Under the pieces are notes generated by a model. It saw only the letters and a list, made by a program, of their open reading frames with translations. It did not search any database and had not been told where the DNA came from. The translations under genes and the position numbers were made by a program. From the NCBI RefSeq assembly GCF_023715345.1, contig NZ_JAMBNY010000004.1:217676-281675 (forward strand): a DNA stretch of 64,000 nucleotides, in the 5' to 3' direction. Source of the DNA: Paenibacillus camelliae (GTDB lineage: Bacteria; Bacillota; Bacilli; Paenibacillales; Paenibacillaceae). This document shows, piece after piece, positions 44,219-53,356 of the stretch. The number at the start of each line of letters is the position of its first letter. Position 1 is the first letter of the stretch.

Positions 44219-46159
44219 TTAGCTCATTAGTTGTTCCCATTGCTCGTAGCAGGTATCAAGTTGTTTTTTACGAGCTGCAATCTCTTCTTGGATCTCTTGA
44301 ATACGAATGTAATCATTAAAGATTTCGGGATCAGTCAGCTTCTCTTCCCACTGAGCAACACCTTCCTCTAGCTCAGCGATTTCTGCTTCAAGTGACTCCA
44401 GCTTGCGCTGTTTATTGCGCTCCGCACGTTTTTGTTGTTTTTCGACTTCATACGATTGTGCTGGAGCAGCTGTCGCTTCCTGCTGCTGGTTTTTCGCGCT
44501 CACTTGCGCTGCTTGAGCAGCTTCCTGTCGTGCTTCTTCCCATTCGAGCTTTTTCTCCAGCATATCGTCATAATTTCCCAGGAAATAGTTAGCGCCGTTC
44601 GGAGTTAGTTCGACAATGCGCTCCGCCATTTTATTAAGAAAGTATCGGTCATGTGAAATAAAGAGGACAGTACCCTCGTAATCGATCAGTGCTGCTTCTA
44701 ATACTTCTTTACTGAATAAGTCCAGATGGTTCGTAGGCTCGTCGAGAATGAGCAGATTAGCTTGTGCAAGCATAAGCTTGGACAATGAGACTCGGGCTTT
44801 TTCCCCGCCGCTTAAGGAGGAAACACGCTTCAATACATCCTCTCCGCTAAACAGAAAGTTACCAAGTACAGTACGTATCCGCACCTCATCCATATGAGGA
44901 TATGCGCCCCATACCTCCTCGAGCACCGTGTTACTCGGATTGAGAACATTATGCTCTTGGTCGTAGTAGCCAAGCTTAACATGAGAGCCGAAGGTAATAT
45001 CGCCTGTCGTCGGCTGAAGCTGACCAACGATTGCTTTAAGAAGCGTAGATTTTCCGATCCCATTTGGACCAATTAGAGCAACCATTTCGCCACGCTGCAG
45101 CTGAATATCGACATCCGTGAATAATGGAGCAGTACTGCTAGGAAACTGAACGGACATATGACTTACCTTCAATACATCCTTGCCGCTCATTCGTTCAACC
45201 TCGAAGGAGAAGCTAGCGCGCTTGAGATCTCCCATTGGTCGATCGACGCGATTCATTTTGTCTAACGCTTTTCTGCGACTTTGTGCGCGCTTTGTCGTTG
45301 ATGCTCGTACGATATTTTTCTGAATAAATTGCTCCATTCGAGCAATTTCATCCTGCTGCTTCTCATAATGCTTCATCGCAATTTCGTACTCCGCCGACTT
45401 TAGCTCCAAATATCGACTGTAATTGCCTGTATATTTTTTAGCTTGATGGCGCTCGATTTCAACCGTTGTCGTAGTCATGGCATCAAGGAAGTAACGGTCA
45501 TGGGATACGACAAGAATCGCACCGGGATATGCGCGTAGATAGCCTTCAAGCCAAGTCAATGTTTCAATATCTAAATGGTTAGTTGGCTCATCGAGCATAA
45601 GCAGATCCGGAGCCTGCAGTAATATCTTAGCCAGTGCTAGTCTAGTTTTTTGTCCGCCACTTAGTGAAGCGATGGGGGTGTGATGATCGAAATCACCAAA
45701 GCCCATGCCGTGAAGGACACTGTTGATTTTAGTGTTGATCTCGAAGCCGCCGTTCTGCTTAAACCAATCCGAACGATTAGCATAGCGGTCTAGAATGTCT
45801 TGATATTTCTTTTCATCATTGTGCAAGCTTGGATCGGCAATTTTAAGCTCTAGTTCACGTAATTCTTGCTCAGTCTGAATGAGATCTGAGAATACGAGCA
45901 GCATTTCTTCGATTATGGTGCGATCAGATTGCAGACCGCTGTTCTGTGCCAAGTAACCAAGTTTAGTTTCCTTCGCTTTATGAATGTCACCGCTGTCATA
46001 GCTTATTTCTCCAGCGATGATTTTGAGCAATGTCGATTTGCCTGCACCATTCACACCTACGAGGCCTATTTTATCTCGCTCTAATATTTGTAGATTAATA
46101 TTGGAAAGTATCGGATCAATTCCGAAGCTTTTTGTTAGATTGGATACTTGAAGAAGCAT
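44219..46159 (-). CDS. ABC-F type ATPase (YdiF-like)
   Basis: 646 residues with two nucleotide-binding domains, no TM segments. Walker A GVNGAGKSTLLK (N) and GPNGIGKSTLLK (C); signatures SLSGGQKTRLALAK and SLSGGEKARVSLSK; Walker B DEPTNHLD in both; a basic linker QSRRKALDKMNRVDR; C-terminal coiled coil (KQQKRAERNKQRKLESLEAEI). ABC-F proteins bind ribosomes and alleviate stalls or antibiotics. In B. subtilis YdiF follows tsaD on the same strand; here it is inverted. Start ATG 46159 has GGAGGTTAAGA. Confidence 0.93.
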   Translation of the reverse strand: MLLQVSNLTKSFGIDPILSNINLQILERDKIGLVGVNGAGKSTLLKIIAGEISYDSGDIHKAKETKLGYLAQNSGLQSDRTIIEEMLLVFSDLIQTEQELRELELKIADPSLHNDEKKYQDILDRYANRSDWFKQNGGFEINTKINSVLHGMGFGDFDHHTPIASLSGGQKTRLALAKILLQAPDLLMLDEPTNHLDIETLTWLEGYLRAYPGAILVVSHDRYFLDAMTTTTVEIERHQAKKYTGNYSRYLELKSAEYEIAMKHYEKQQDEIARMEQFIQKNIVRASTTKRAQSRRKALDKMNRVDRPMGDLKRASFSFEVERMSGKDVLKVSHMSVQFPSSTAPLFTDVDIQLQRGEMVALIGPNGIGKSTLLKAIVGQLQPTTGDITFGSHVKLGYYDQEHNVLNPSNTVLEEVWGAYPHMDEVRIRTVLGNFLFSGEDVLKRVSSLSGGEKARVSLSKLMLAQANLLILDEPTNHLDLFSKEVLEAALIDYEGTVLFISHDRYFLNKMAERIVELTPNGANYFLGNYDDMLEKKLEWEEARQEAAQAAQVSAKNQQQEATAAPAQSYEVEKQQKRAERNKQRKLESLEAEIAELEEGVAQWEEKLTDPEIFNDYIRIQEIQEEIAARKKQLDTCYEQWEQLMS

Positions 46160-46298
46160 TCTTAACCTCCATCAAAATGTAGTGGTGCATGATCGTGTGT
46201 AGCTACTATATAGTGTATCATAAGCACGTGTTTGAATGGCGAAACTAGCAAAACAATGGTACACTATTATCAATTCCTATGAACGAGGGTGGAAGCCA

Positions 46299-46880
46299 TT
46301 GAATGAGATAACGCAAGAGAAAAAAATGCTTAGACAGAAGCTATCGGCTGTGCGCAATCAACTGTCGCCAAGTGTTGGCATGGAGCAGTCTGAGCAGGCC
46401 TGTCAACATCTGATCGAGCTAACCCAAGCGCTTCACATTCGTTCTGTGCTCGTCTATATTCCTTTTCGCAGTGAGCTTAATACATGGCCATATGTTGAAT
46501 GGTGCTGGCAGCACCATATTCATGTCCTTGCTCCTCTCTGTGATGTAGCAACACATACAATGATTCTTTACCCATTATACAATAAAGATCAACTTCGTAG
46601 TGGAGCTTATGGAATTATGGAGCCGGATAACTTAAAGCTTAACCCTACTAATGAAATTCCAGAGGCCGTTATCGTGCCTGGACTTGCCTTTAATAGTAAA
46701 GGGCAGCGACTAGGCTATGGCGGTGGATATTATGATAGGCTGTATGAGCGGTTTGGCGATCATACGACATGGATCGGCATTGCCCATGAACAGCAGCTTG
46801 TCGAAGAAATACCTGTAGATCATTATGATATTATTTTGAACTTTGTCGTCTCGAATAAAGGAATTGAGACGTTTTCATAG
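46299..46880 (+). CDS. 5-formyltetrahydrofolate cyclo-ligase (YqgN-like)
   Basis: 193 residues from TTG 46299, which has GAGGGTGG upstream; a longer frame from 46236 has no SD. N-terminal EKKMLRQKLSAVRNQL, then VPGLAFNSKGQRLGYGGGYYDRLY, the hallmark of the family, and a C-terminal VDHYDIILNFVVSNKGI. It makes 5,10-methenyl-THF from 5-formyl-THF using ATP. Start of a same-strand run with the molybdopterin genes. Confidence 0.95.
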   Translation: MNEITQEKKMLRQKLSAVRNQLSPSVGMEQSEQACQHLIELTQALHIRSVLVYIPFRSELNTWPYVEWCWQHHIHVLAPLCDVATHTMILYPLYNKDQLRSGAYGIMEPDNLKLNPTNEIPEAVIVPGLAFNSKGQRLGYGGGYYDRLYERFGDHTTWIGIAHEQQLVEEIPVDHYDIILNFVVSNKGIETFS

Positions 46881-46901
46881 AATGAAAGGAAGTAGAAAAC
46901 A

Positions 46902-47375
46902 ATGGCATTTACTCATTTTAATGAAGAAGGTAGAGCAAGAATTGTTGATATCTCGGAAAAGGATGTGACGAAGCGACAAGCAACGGCAACATCAATGGTG
47001 AAGATGAACCGAGATACATTGCAGCAGATTAAGGCTGGCAGCATCAGCAAGGGGGATGTCCTTGCCGTGGCTCAAGTTGCTGGAATTATGGCGGCAAAGC
47101 GAACGTCGGAGCTTATCCCGATGTGTCATCCACTAAGCTTAACAGGCGTCGACATTTCATTCACAGATAATGGAGAGGACGAGCTGTATATAGCTGCAAC
47201 CGTAAGAACGACAGGAAAAACAGGAGTAGAGATGGAGGCATTAACTGCTGTTTCTGCGACTGCACTAACGATATATGATATGTGCAAGGCATTGCAAAAG
47301 GATATGGTCATTGGCCCAACTGCATTACTTGAGAAAACGGGCGGAGTACATGGGGATTATCGTCGTGAACAATAA
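46902..47375 (+). CDS. moaC: Cyclic pyranopterin monophosphate synthase MoaC
   Basis: 157 residues. Works with MoaA to form cPMP, the first molybdopterin intermediate. [15 protein letters not shown] and [27 protein letters not shown] are the conserved signature; the active-site Lys and His positions are kept. AAAGGAAG precedes ATG 46902. moaA is not in the window. Confidence 0.97.
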   Translation: MAFTHFNEEGRARIVDISEKDVTKRQATATSMVKMNRDTLQQIKAGSISKGDVLAVAQVAGIMAAKRTSELIPMCHPLSLTGVDISFTDNGEDELYIAATVRTTGKTGVEMEALTAVSATALTIYDMCKALQKDMVIGPTALLEKTGGVHGDYRREQ

Positions 47376-47404
47376 ACAGATAGAGTGAACGGAGGATATG
47401 GGAG

Positions 47405-47893
47405 ATGCAATGGAAGGTAGCGATACTAACTGCTAGCGATAAAGGAGCACGCGGTGAACGTGAGGATGTGAGTGCACAGGTTATTCGTGAACTGGTAGAG
47501 GATGAGCTGGGTGGTCTAATCGTGGACTACCGAGTGGTGCCAGATGAGCAGGATGAGATCATGGCTGCTTTAATTGAGATGACGGAATATTATGAAGCGA
47601 ACCTAGTCATTACAACGGGTGGTACGGGATTGTCTGCAAGAGATGTAACTCCTGAGGCGACGCTTAAGGTCATTGACCGCCAAGTTCCAGGCATTGCTGA
47701 AGCGATGCGTATGGGTGCATTAAGCAAAACAAGAAGAGCAATGCTGTCACGTGGCGTGTGTGGCATTCGTGGTAATACATTAATTATTAATTTGCCGGGT
47801 AGTCCTAAGGGCGTATCTGAAAGCTTGCTGGCGATTATGGATCAGTTGCCGCATGCACTGACGATTTTGTCGGGAATAGAATTAGAGCATTAA
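47405..47893 (+). CDS. Molybdopterin adenylyltransferase-type protein (MoaB/Mog family)
   Basis: 162 residues. Contains ILTASDKGARGEREDVSAQVI, TTGGTGLSARDVTPEATLKVIDRQVPG and IINLPGSPKGVSESL, the MoaB/Mog signature. It binds or adenylates molybdopterin before metal insertion. Starts 29 nt after moaC; a second MPT-binding gene follows 15 nt later. Confidence 0.95.
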   Translation: MQWKVAILTASDKGARGEREDVSAQVIRELVEDELGGLIVDYRVVPDEQDEIMAALIEMTEYYEANLVITTGGTGLSARDVTPEATLKVIDRQVPGIAEAMRMGALSKTRRAMLSRGVCGIRGNTLIINLPGSPKGVSESLLAIMDQLPHALTILSGIELEH

Positions 47894-47908
47894 AGGAGCA
47901 CGACAGCG

Positions 47909-48979
47909 ATGACTGAGCATCAGCAAGAACAAGCTACATCTATTGATCAAAATGTAGAACCGCATGTATCAAAGGCGACAACACTAAAGGAAGTATCCAT
48001 TTATGATGCGATTGGTTTAAGACTCGCTCATGACCTAACGCAAATTATTCCTGGACAGTTTAAAGGAAGATTATTTAAAAAGGGTCATCTCATTACAGAG
48101 GAAGATATTCCGAAGCTGCTTGATATCGGTAAGGAGCATATCTATGTCATGGAGCTTGGTGATGAGGATTTGCATGAGGATGATGCGGCCAAACGTATGG
48201 CCAAAGCATTAATGGATGAACAGCTGCTGCTGAATGACCCGCATGAAGGAAAGGTTAGCGTAAAGGCTCCGGTCATAGGCGTTGCCAAAATTGCAAAAGA
48301 GATTGTTGATGAGGTTAACCGTATCGGCGAGATTGCTTTGGCAACGATACGAAACAACCAAGCCGTAGCCGCTCATGGCCAGCTTGCTGCAACGAGAGCT
48401 ATCCCGCTTGTTGTCGCCAAGGAAAAGGTAGAGCGAGTTGAACAGCTTGCTCAGCAATATCGAGAAGCCAATGGATCTGCTCCTATATCCGTTATTCCTC
48501 TGCCAAGTAAGCGAATAGGCTTGCTTACTACAGGTAGTGAAGTGTATAATGGCAGAATTAAGGATAAATTTGGTCCTGCTGTTAAAGCTAAGCTAGAAGA
48601 GCTTGGTTCGACTGTGGCCGAGCAGCGGTTTGCGCCGGATGATCGTGATGTCATCGTAAGAGAAATCCGATCACTTGTAGACAGCGGCTATGATATGATT
48701 GCGGTTACAGGTGGAATGTCAGTAGACCCTGATGATCGAACACCAGGAGCGATTGCTGCCGCAGGTGCTGAGATCATTAGCTATGGAACGCCAATGCTTC
48801 CTGGCTCGATGCTATTAGTAGGATATATAGAAGGAATTCCGATTGTAGGATTACCAGGCTGCGTGATGCATGATCCTTATACTTCGTTTGATGTGCTGCT
48901 GCCAAGACTACTACTTGGGGAGCGCATCGAGAAAGAGGACATCGTGGCGTTGGGTTATGGCGGCTTACTCGGCTGCTAA
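47909..48979 (+). CDS. Molybdopterin-binding domain protein (MoeA-like)
   Basis: 356 residues. The C-terminal half holds an MPT-binding fold: GLLTTGSEVYNGRIKD, VREIRSLVDSGYDMIAVTGGMSVDPDDRTPGAI and GIPIVGLPGCVMHDP. The N-terminal half has ALRAHD-like SIYDAIGLRLAHDLTQIIPGQFKGRLFKKG. It is shorter than canonical MoeA (about 410 aa) and lacks domain IV features I can identify. Precise role (Mo insertion or MPT sensing) is open. AAAGGAGC precedes the ATG. Confidence 0.88.
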   Translation: MTEHQQEQATSIDQNVEPHVSKATTLKEVSIYDAIGLRLAHDLTQIIPGQFKGRLFKKGHLITEEDIPKLLDIGKEHIYVMELGDEDLHEDDAAKRMAKALMDEQLLLNDPHEGKVSVKAPVIGVAKIAKEIVDEVNRIGEIALATIRNNQAVAAHGQLAATRAIPLVVAKEKVERVEQLAQQYREANGSAPISVIPLPSKRIGLLTTGSEVYNGRIKDKFGPAVKAKLEELGSTVAEQRFAPDDRDVIVREIRSLVDSGYDMIAVTGGMSVDPDDRTPGAIAAAGAEIISYGTPMLPGSMLLVGYIEGIPIVGLPGCVMHDPYTSFDVLLPRLLLGERIEKEDIVALGYGGLLGC

Positions 48980-49012
48980 ATGAACTTCTAAGATATAAGG
49001 AGGTAGGTTTAT

Positions 49013-49246
49013 ATGAGCGGAATTGGCGTAGGTGGAGTTATTTTATTAGTACTTATTGCGTTGTTGCTATTTGGTCCGAACAAGCTTCCTGAGCTAGGCC
49101 GAGCAGTTGGCAGAACGCTGAAAGAATTCAAAGCTGGAGCGAACGAGATGATCGACTCCAACGATAAGAAAAAAGAAGAGGCTGCACCCATCGAGGCTCA
49201 AGCGGTTCAACAAGCAGATCGTACAAACAAGCGGTTACCAGATTAA
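49013..49246 (+). CDS. tatA: Sec-independent protein translocase TatA
   Basis: 77 residues. One N-terminal TM helix followed by the hinge FGPNKLPELGRAVGRTLKEFKAG, the diagnostic TatA/TatAy sequence, and a charged tail. With TatC it exports folded proteins carrying twin-arginine signals. AAGGAGG lies before ATG 49013. Molybdoenzymes encoded elsewhere are typical substrates, in keeping with the preceding genes. Confidence 0.96.
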   Translation: MSGIGVGGVILLVLIALLLFGPNKLPELGRAVGRTLKEFKAGANEMIDSNDKKKEEAAPIEAQAVQQADRTNKRLPD

Positions 49247-49304
49247 GCTGGCCCGCTTTTTTCTTGCATTCACATCATGAAGGAAAAAGAGAGGTGTCCT
49301 GCAA

Positions 49305-50120
49305 ATGAGCTTGGAAAGTCAAGCAAAGCGTCTCGGCTCTGTGACGGGCAAGCTAGTCTCTGAGGAAGGACTCATGTCTCTCGTTGAGCATTTAACAGAG
49401 CTTCGTAGACGACTCATCTATGTGTTAATCGTGCTAGTTCTGGCTCTAGTCGGTGGATTGGTTATAGCTAAGCCTACTTATCAGTTTCTGCTCAATCAAA
49501 AGCCGGCAAGCGGTAAGCTAGTTTTACATACCTTTTCTTTTTGGGATGGAATCGGTATTTATATGCAGATCGCCTTCGTACTGGCGTTTGTCATAACGAT
49601 TCCTTTTATTGTGTTTCAGCTATGGCTGTTCGTAAAGCCTGCACTGCACCCGCACGAGCAGCGATCAACCTTGAAGTATGTGCCCTTTGCGCTTATGATG
49701 GCGCTGCTGGGACTAGCCTTCGCGTACTTCGTCGTTTTTCCACTTGCGTTCAACTTTACGCGCTCCGTTTCTCAGAGTCTAGGCTTAGAGGAAACGTTCG
49801 GTGTAGTGCAGTACTTTGAATTTATGTTTGGAATCATTATTCCGATTACATTGTTATTCGAACTGCCTTTGCTCATTATGTTTCTAACTGCGATTAGAAT
49901 TGTTAATCCAATAAGACTGAAGAAAATGCGTCGACTTGCGTATTTTATTATGTCGGTGATTGGTGTCATGATTACGCCTCCGGACTTCATCTCGGATATT
50001 CTAGTTATCATCCCGTTAATCGTCTTATATGAAATTAGTGTGTGGATGTCGAACTCCGTATATAAAAAGCAGTTAGTTAAGGATGCGGAGTGGAAAACAC
50101 AGGCCGAGACGTCAGAGTAG
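49305..50120 (+). CDS. tatC: Sec-independent protein translocase TatC
   Basis: 271 residues, slightly longer at the N-terminus than usual (about 30 extra residues before the family start at SLVEHLTELRRRLIYVL). Six hydrophobic helices, with FQLWLFVKPALHPHEQR and AYFVVFPLAFNF conserved. It recognises the twin-arginine signal. GAGAGGTGT precedes the ATG; a terminator follows. Confidence 0.96.
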   Translation: MSLESQAKRLGSVTGKLVSEEGLMSLVEHLTELRRRLIYVLIVLVLALVGGLVIAKPTYQFLLNQKPASGKLVLHTFSFWDGIGIYMQIAFVLAFVITIPFIVFQLWLFVKPALHPHEQRSTLKYVPFALMMALLGLAFAYFVVFPLAFNFTRSVSQSLGLEETFGVVQYFEFMFGIIIPITLLFELPLLIMFLTAIRIVNPIRLKKMRRLAYFIMSVIGVMITPPDFISDILVIIPLIVLYEISVWMSNSVYKKQLVKDAEWKTQAETSE

Positions 50121-50144
50121 AAAAACGAATAGCTAGGTAACGTT

Positions 50145-50174
50145 AATGCCCTGCGTGCTGTAGGGCATTTTTTC
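50145..50174 (+). terminator. Terminator after tatC
   Basis: AATGCCCT (50145-50152) pairs with AGGGCATT (50162-50169), followed by TTTTT. Confidence 0.85.
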
Positions 50175-50386
50175 TGTTGCCAAAATGTTAGGCATGTGAT
50201 GAGCTTGTAACTTCTAACCTTTAAGTTCAATGTAGTCTAAAGCACAGACCGTGGAATGCTAATAGGCGTGAAGCGAAGTGAGAATTCCAAAAAAAGTTGG
50301 TACTTACGGCTTGTTAAGCTTTTTTGCTATGAAATACTACATAATCATAAAAACAAAATTAATATAGTTTCACCAATGTTAAGTAA

Positions 50387-50416
50387 TTGACAATAGTATG
50401 TGTCGTACAGTATAGT
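50387..50416 (+). promoter_or_regulatory. Sigma-A-type promoter of the PadR pair
   Basis: TTGACA at 50387-50392 and TATAGT at 50411-50416, 18-bp spacer; TGTCGTACAG between them may be part of an autorepressor site. The rest of 50175-50386 shows no gene. Confidence 0.7.
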
Positions 50417-50436
50417 AAAAACAAGGAGATGATGGT

Positions 50437-50781
50437 ATGGATTCTACCGAAGAACTGATTAACTCATTAATGGTGGAACTGAAGCGTGGAACGTTAGTTT
50501 TGCTCGTACTCAGCCAGCTTCATCAACCAGAATACGGATATTCCTTAATTCAAAAATTAGAAGAAAAAAACGCTCCTATTGAAGCTGGAACTCTATATCC
50601 ACTCCTTCGAAGATTGGAAAAACAGCAATTGCTGAAAAGTGAATGGGATACGACTGAAAGCCGTCCGCGTAAGTTCTACATGTTAAGTGAGCAGGGCAAG
50701 GAAGTATACGCTAAGCTAAAAAGCGAATGGCAGACCTTATCTCAGCAGCTAGCAGCCATTTTAATGGAGGAGAATGTTTAA
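50437..50781 (+). CDS. PadR-family transcription regulator
   Basis: 114 residues. Winged-helix core with LKRGTLVLLVLSQLHQPEYGYSLIQKL and APIEAGTLYPLLRRLEKQQLLKSEWD, the PadR signature, plus a short C-terminal helix (short type). PadR proteins often repress the membrane protein gene they precede; the next gene overlaps its stop by 1 nt. A promoter with TTGACA/TATAGT lies upstream. Confidence 0.94.
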   Translation: MDSTEELINSLMVELKRGTLVLLVLSQLHQPEYGYSLIQKLEEKNAPIEAGTLYPLLRRLEKQQLLKSEWDTTESRPRKFYMLSEQGKEVYAKLKSEWQTLSQQLAAILMEENV

Positions 50782-51788
50782 TGGAGCTTATTGATCGTTA
50801 TGTTTATGCTGTAACAGAGCAGCTACCGGAAGATATGAAGGAAGATGTCAGGAAAGAGCTACGTGGAAATATTGAAGATATGCTTCCCGATGACTACACG
50901 GAGGAAGACGTTAAGGCTGTGCTAGAGGAACTTGGTAACCCGTGGAAAATCGCAGAGGAGTATCAACCGAAGAAACGTTATTTAATCGGCCCAGCACTAT
51001 ACAGTAAATATTTTACGGTGTTAAAGTTAGTAGCAGGTATTGTAATGACAGTAGTTGCAGCCGTTACGATTATGGGCTGGGTGTTTACGCCTTTGACTGA
51101 GGGGGATGGTCCAAGTAGCTATGCTGAGATGTTTAGTGAGCTAATATGGGTGACTGTACAAGGCGGACTGCAAGCCGCTTTATGGGTAACGTTTGCATTC
51201 GTTGCCATTGAGCGAGAATGGTTTGGGATAACTGGGAAAATTGAAGGAGTTTCGATGACAGATGACCCATGGTCTGTGAGCGATCTACCTACAATTCCTG
51301 TACAGTCGAAAAAAATTCCTCGAACAGGTACGATTTTCTCAATCATTTTTACGATGCTTGTTACTGCTGTTGTATATTTTCAGCCTGAGCTAATCGGAGT
51401 GTTTATTAGAGATAGCGAAGGCTTCACGATCTATTCTCTTCTTGAAACTGACCGTTTGCAAGCTTACTTGCCATTCATTTTGCTTTTGGCACTCTTTCAA
51501 ATGATACTTTTTGTATGGAAGTATATTGTACAGTATTGGAATCTTCGCCTATGGGCAGTTCATACAATTGCGAGTGTATTGATTAGTATTTTGCTAATCG
51601 TAATGGCTAATGATACAGCGTTGATCAGCGATGCCTTTTTCAATAATAAGCTGTTTTTCGAAGTATCTCTTTCTACTGTAGTAAATCAACGGGATATCAT
51701 TGTACGTGTATTTGCGGCTATAGTTGTTGTTATTACAGTATGGGATGCAATTGATGCATTTCTTAAAACTAGAAAAAAAGCAGCTTAA
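50781..51788 (+). CDS. HAAS-domain membrane protein partnered with PadR
   Basis: 335 residues from ATG 50781 (GGAGGAGA upstream). N-terminal about 80 residues carry a HAAS-like signal domain (LIDRYVYAVTEQLPEDMKEDVRKEL ... EELGNPWKIAEEY, in part), followed by six or so TM segments. Such proteins are commonly encoded just after a PadR regulator and may relay envelope signals to it. No enzymatic motif seen. Confidence 0.85.
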   Translation: MELIDRYVYAVTEQLPEDMKEDVRKELRGNIEDMLPDDYTEEDVKAVLEELGNPWKIAEEYQPKKRYLIGPALYSKYFTVLKLVAGIVMTVVAAVTIMGWVFTPLTEGDGPSSYAEMFSELIWVTVQGGLQAALWVTFAFVAIEREWFGITGKIEGVSMTDDPWSVSDLPTIPVQSKKIPRTGTIFSIIFTMLVTAVVYFQPELIGVFIRDSEGFTIYSLLETDRLQAYLPFILLLALFQMILFVWKYIVQYWNLRLWAVHTIASVLISILLIVMANDTALISDAFFNNKLFFEVSLSTVVNQRDIIVRVFAAIVVVITVWDAIDAFLKTRKKAA

Positions 51789-51798
51789 ACAGCGATGG

Positions 51799-51839
51799 AA
51801 CTGAAGCCGATTTTATAAAAATCCGGCTTCAGTTTTTTA
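51799..51839 (+). terminator. Rho-independent terminator
   Basis: AACTGAAGCCG (51799-51809) pairs with CGGCTTCAGTT (51824-51834), followed by TTTT. Confidence 0.9.
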
Positions 51840-51901
51840 TATAGAAATAAGACTTTCAACACATAATAGCTCCGAGTAAATAAAAAGGAGCGATATCATT
51901 C

Positions 51902-53038
51902 ATGAAGGCCGTTACGTATCAAGGAATTAAAGATGTTCAAGTGAAAGAGGTTGAGGACCCGAAAATAGAAAAGCAGGACGATATTATTGTTCGACTTACG
52001 AGTACAGCAATCTGTGGCTCGGACTTGCATCTTGTGCATGGCATGATTCCGAATTTGCCTAAAAACTATGTCATTGGACATGAACCAATCGGGATCGTCG
52101 AAGAGGTGGGCCGCGATGTTGTTAAGCTGAAAAAAGGGGATCGCGTCGTCATTCCGTTTAATGTGTCCTGTGGGCAATGCTTCTACTGCCAAAATCACCT
52201 GGAAAGTCAGTGCGATAATTCGAATCCAGAAGGTGAAGCAGGAGGCTTTCTTGGCTATTCCCCAACATTCGGGAATTATGTAGGGGCACAGGCCGAGCTG
52301 CTGCGCGTGCCATTTGCGAATTTCAGCTCCTTCAAGGTACCGGAGGATAATGAAATGAGTGATGAGCAGCTGCTGTTTCTGTCAGATATATTGCCAACAG
52401 CGTATTGGGGGGTGGACAATGCAGGAGTTAAGGAGGGAGACACAGTCGTTATTCTCGGCTGCGGTCCCGTCGGCCTGCTCGCTCAAAAGATCGCTTGGCT
52501 GAAAGGAGCAAAGCGTGTAATTGCTGTCGATTATATCAATTACCGCTTGGAGCATGCGAAGAGAACGAATCAGGTGGAAACCTACAACTTTGAGGACGAA
52601 GAAAACATCGGCAGCTTTATTAAAGAAATAACAAAGGGCGGTGCGGATGCTGTCATTGATTGTGTTGGGATGGATGGTAAAAAGACTGTGGTGGAGATGG
52701 TTGAAACCGCATTAAAGCTTCAAGGGGGATCAATGGGTGCTATTCAAATCGCTTCGCAAGCTGTAAGAAAGGGCGGTACAGTTCAGCTTGTCGGCGTATA
52801 TGGCACACGCTACAATATGTTCCCACTAGGTGATTTCTTCGCAAGAAATGTAACTCTTAAAATGGGACAGGCTCCGGTTATCCATTACATGCCTGCCTTA
52901 TATCAAATGATAAAGGAAAATAAGCTAGATCCAACCGATATTATTACGCACAGGCTCCCATTAGCTGATGCGCAGCATGCCTATGAAATTTTTGATGAAA
53001 AGAAAGATAATTGCATAAAGGTTATACTTAAACCATAG
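51902..53038 (+). CDS. Zinc-dependent alcohol dehydrogenase (MDR superfamily, formaldehyde-dehydrogenase-like)
   Basis: 378 residues. Catalytic Zn ligands in TAICGSDLHLVHG and IGHEPIGIVEEVG, structural Zn ligands in SCGQCFYCQNHLESQC (four Cys), and a Rossmann motif VVILGCGPVGLLAQKIA. The overall sequence resembles glutathione-independent formaldehyde dehydrogenases and related polyol dehydrogenases; true substrate unresolved. AAAGGAGCG precedes ATG 51902. Single gene by layout. Confidence 0.92.
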   Translation: MKAVTYQGIKDVQVKEVEDPKIEKQDDIIVRLTSTAICGSDLHLVHGMIPNLPKNYVIGHEPIGIVEEVGRDVVKLKKGDRVVIPFNVSCGQCFYCQNHLESQCDNSNPEGEAGGFLGYSPTFGNYVGAQAELLRVPFANFSSFKVPEDNEMSDEQLLFLSDILPTAYWGVDNAGVKEGDTVVILGCGPVGLLAQKIAWLKGAKRVIAVDYINYRLEHAKRTNQVETYNFEDEENIGSFIKEITKGGADAVIDCVGMDGKKTVVEMVETALKLQGGSMGAIQIASQAVRKGGTVQLVGVYGTRYNMFPLGDFFARNVTLKMGQAPVIHYMPALYQMIKENKLDPTDIITHRLPLADAQHAYEIFDEKKDNCIKVILKP

Positions 53039-53328
53039 CAAAACTTCAATATTGAACATCATTCAGGCAGCTGCTACACGGGAGTGGATACGATACTCCT
53101 AGAGCGAAGCTGCTTGAAGCATTTTAAAGAGTAGCTAAGTATATTGAGGTGCAGATTAAGCAGCAATATATGTCGAATTGTTGAAAGTTGGCGATGGAAT
53201 GGGCGAAAACATGCAAATGATGGTTGACGGTTTAATTTACCATCATGTATCCTTTTATGTGGAATGACTGTAATATCAGTAAAGCTTTACTAATGTTCGT
53301 GTAGGACATTTATTTTTTTAGTAATAAG
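53039..53328. other. Intergenic region with two hairpins
   Basis: Gene-free. TTCAGGCAGC pairs with GCTGCTTGAA near 53063 and 53110, and ATGATGGT pairs with ACCATCAT near 53216-53247; neither has a good T-tract. It holds the upstream region of the heme operon. Confidence 0.4.
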
Positions 53329-53343
53329 TGAGAATGATAATCA
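53329..53343 (+). promoter_or_regulatory. Fur box of the heme-uptake operon
   Basis: TGAGAATGATAATCA matches the 7-1-7 Fur consensus TGATAATNATTATCA at 12 of 14 defined positions. It sits directly before the GGAGG ribosome site of the first NEAT gene, where Fur-Fe(II) binding would block expression. Confidence 0.85.
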
Positions 53344-53356
53344 ATTGGAGGTGCAT

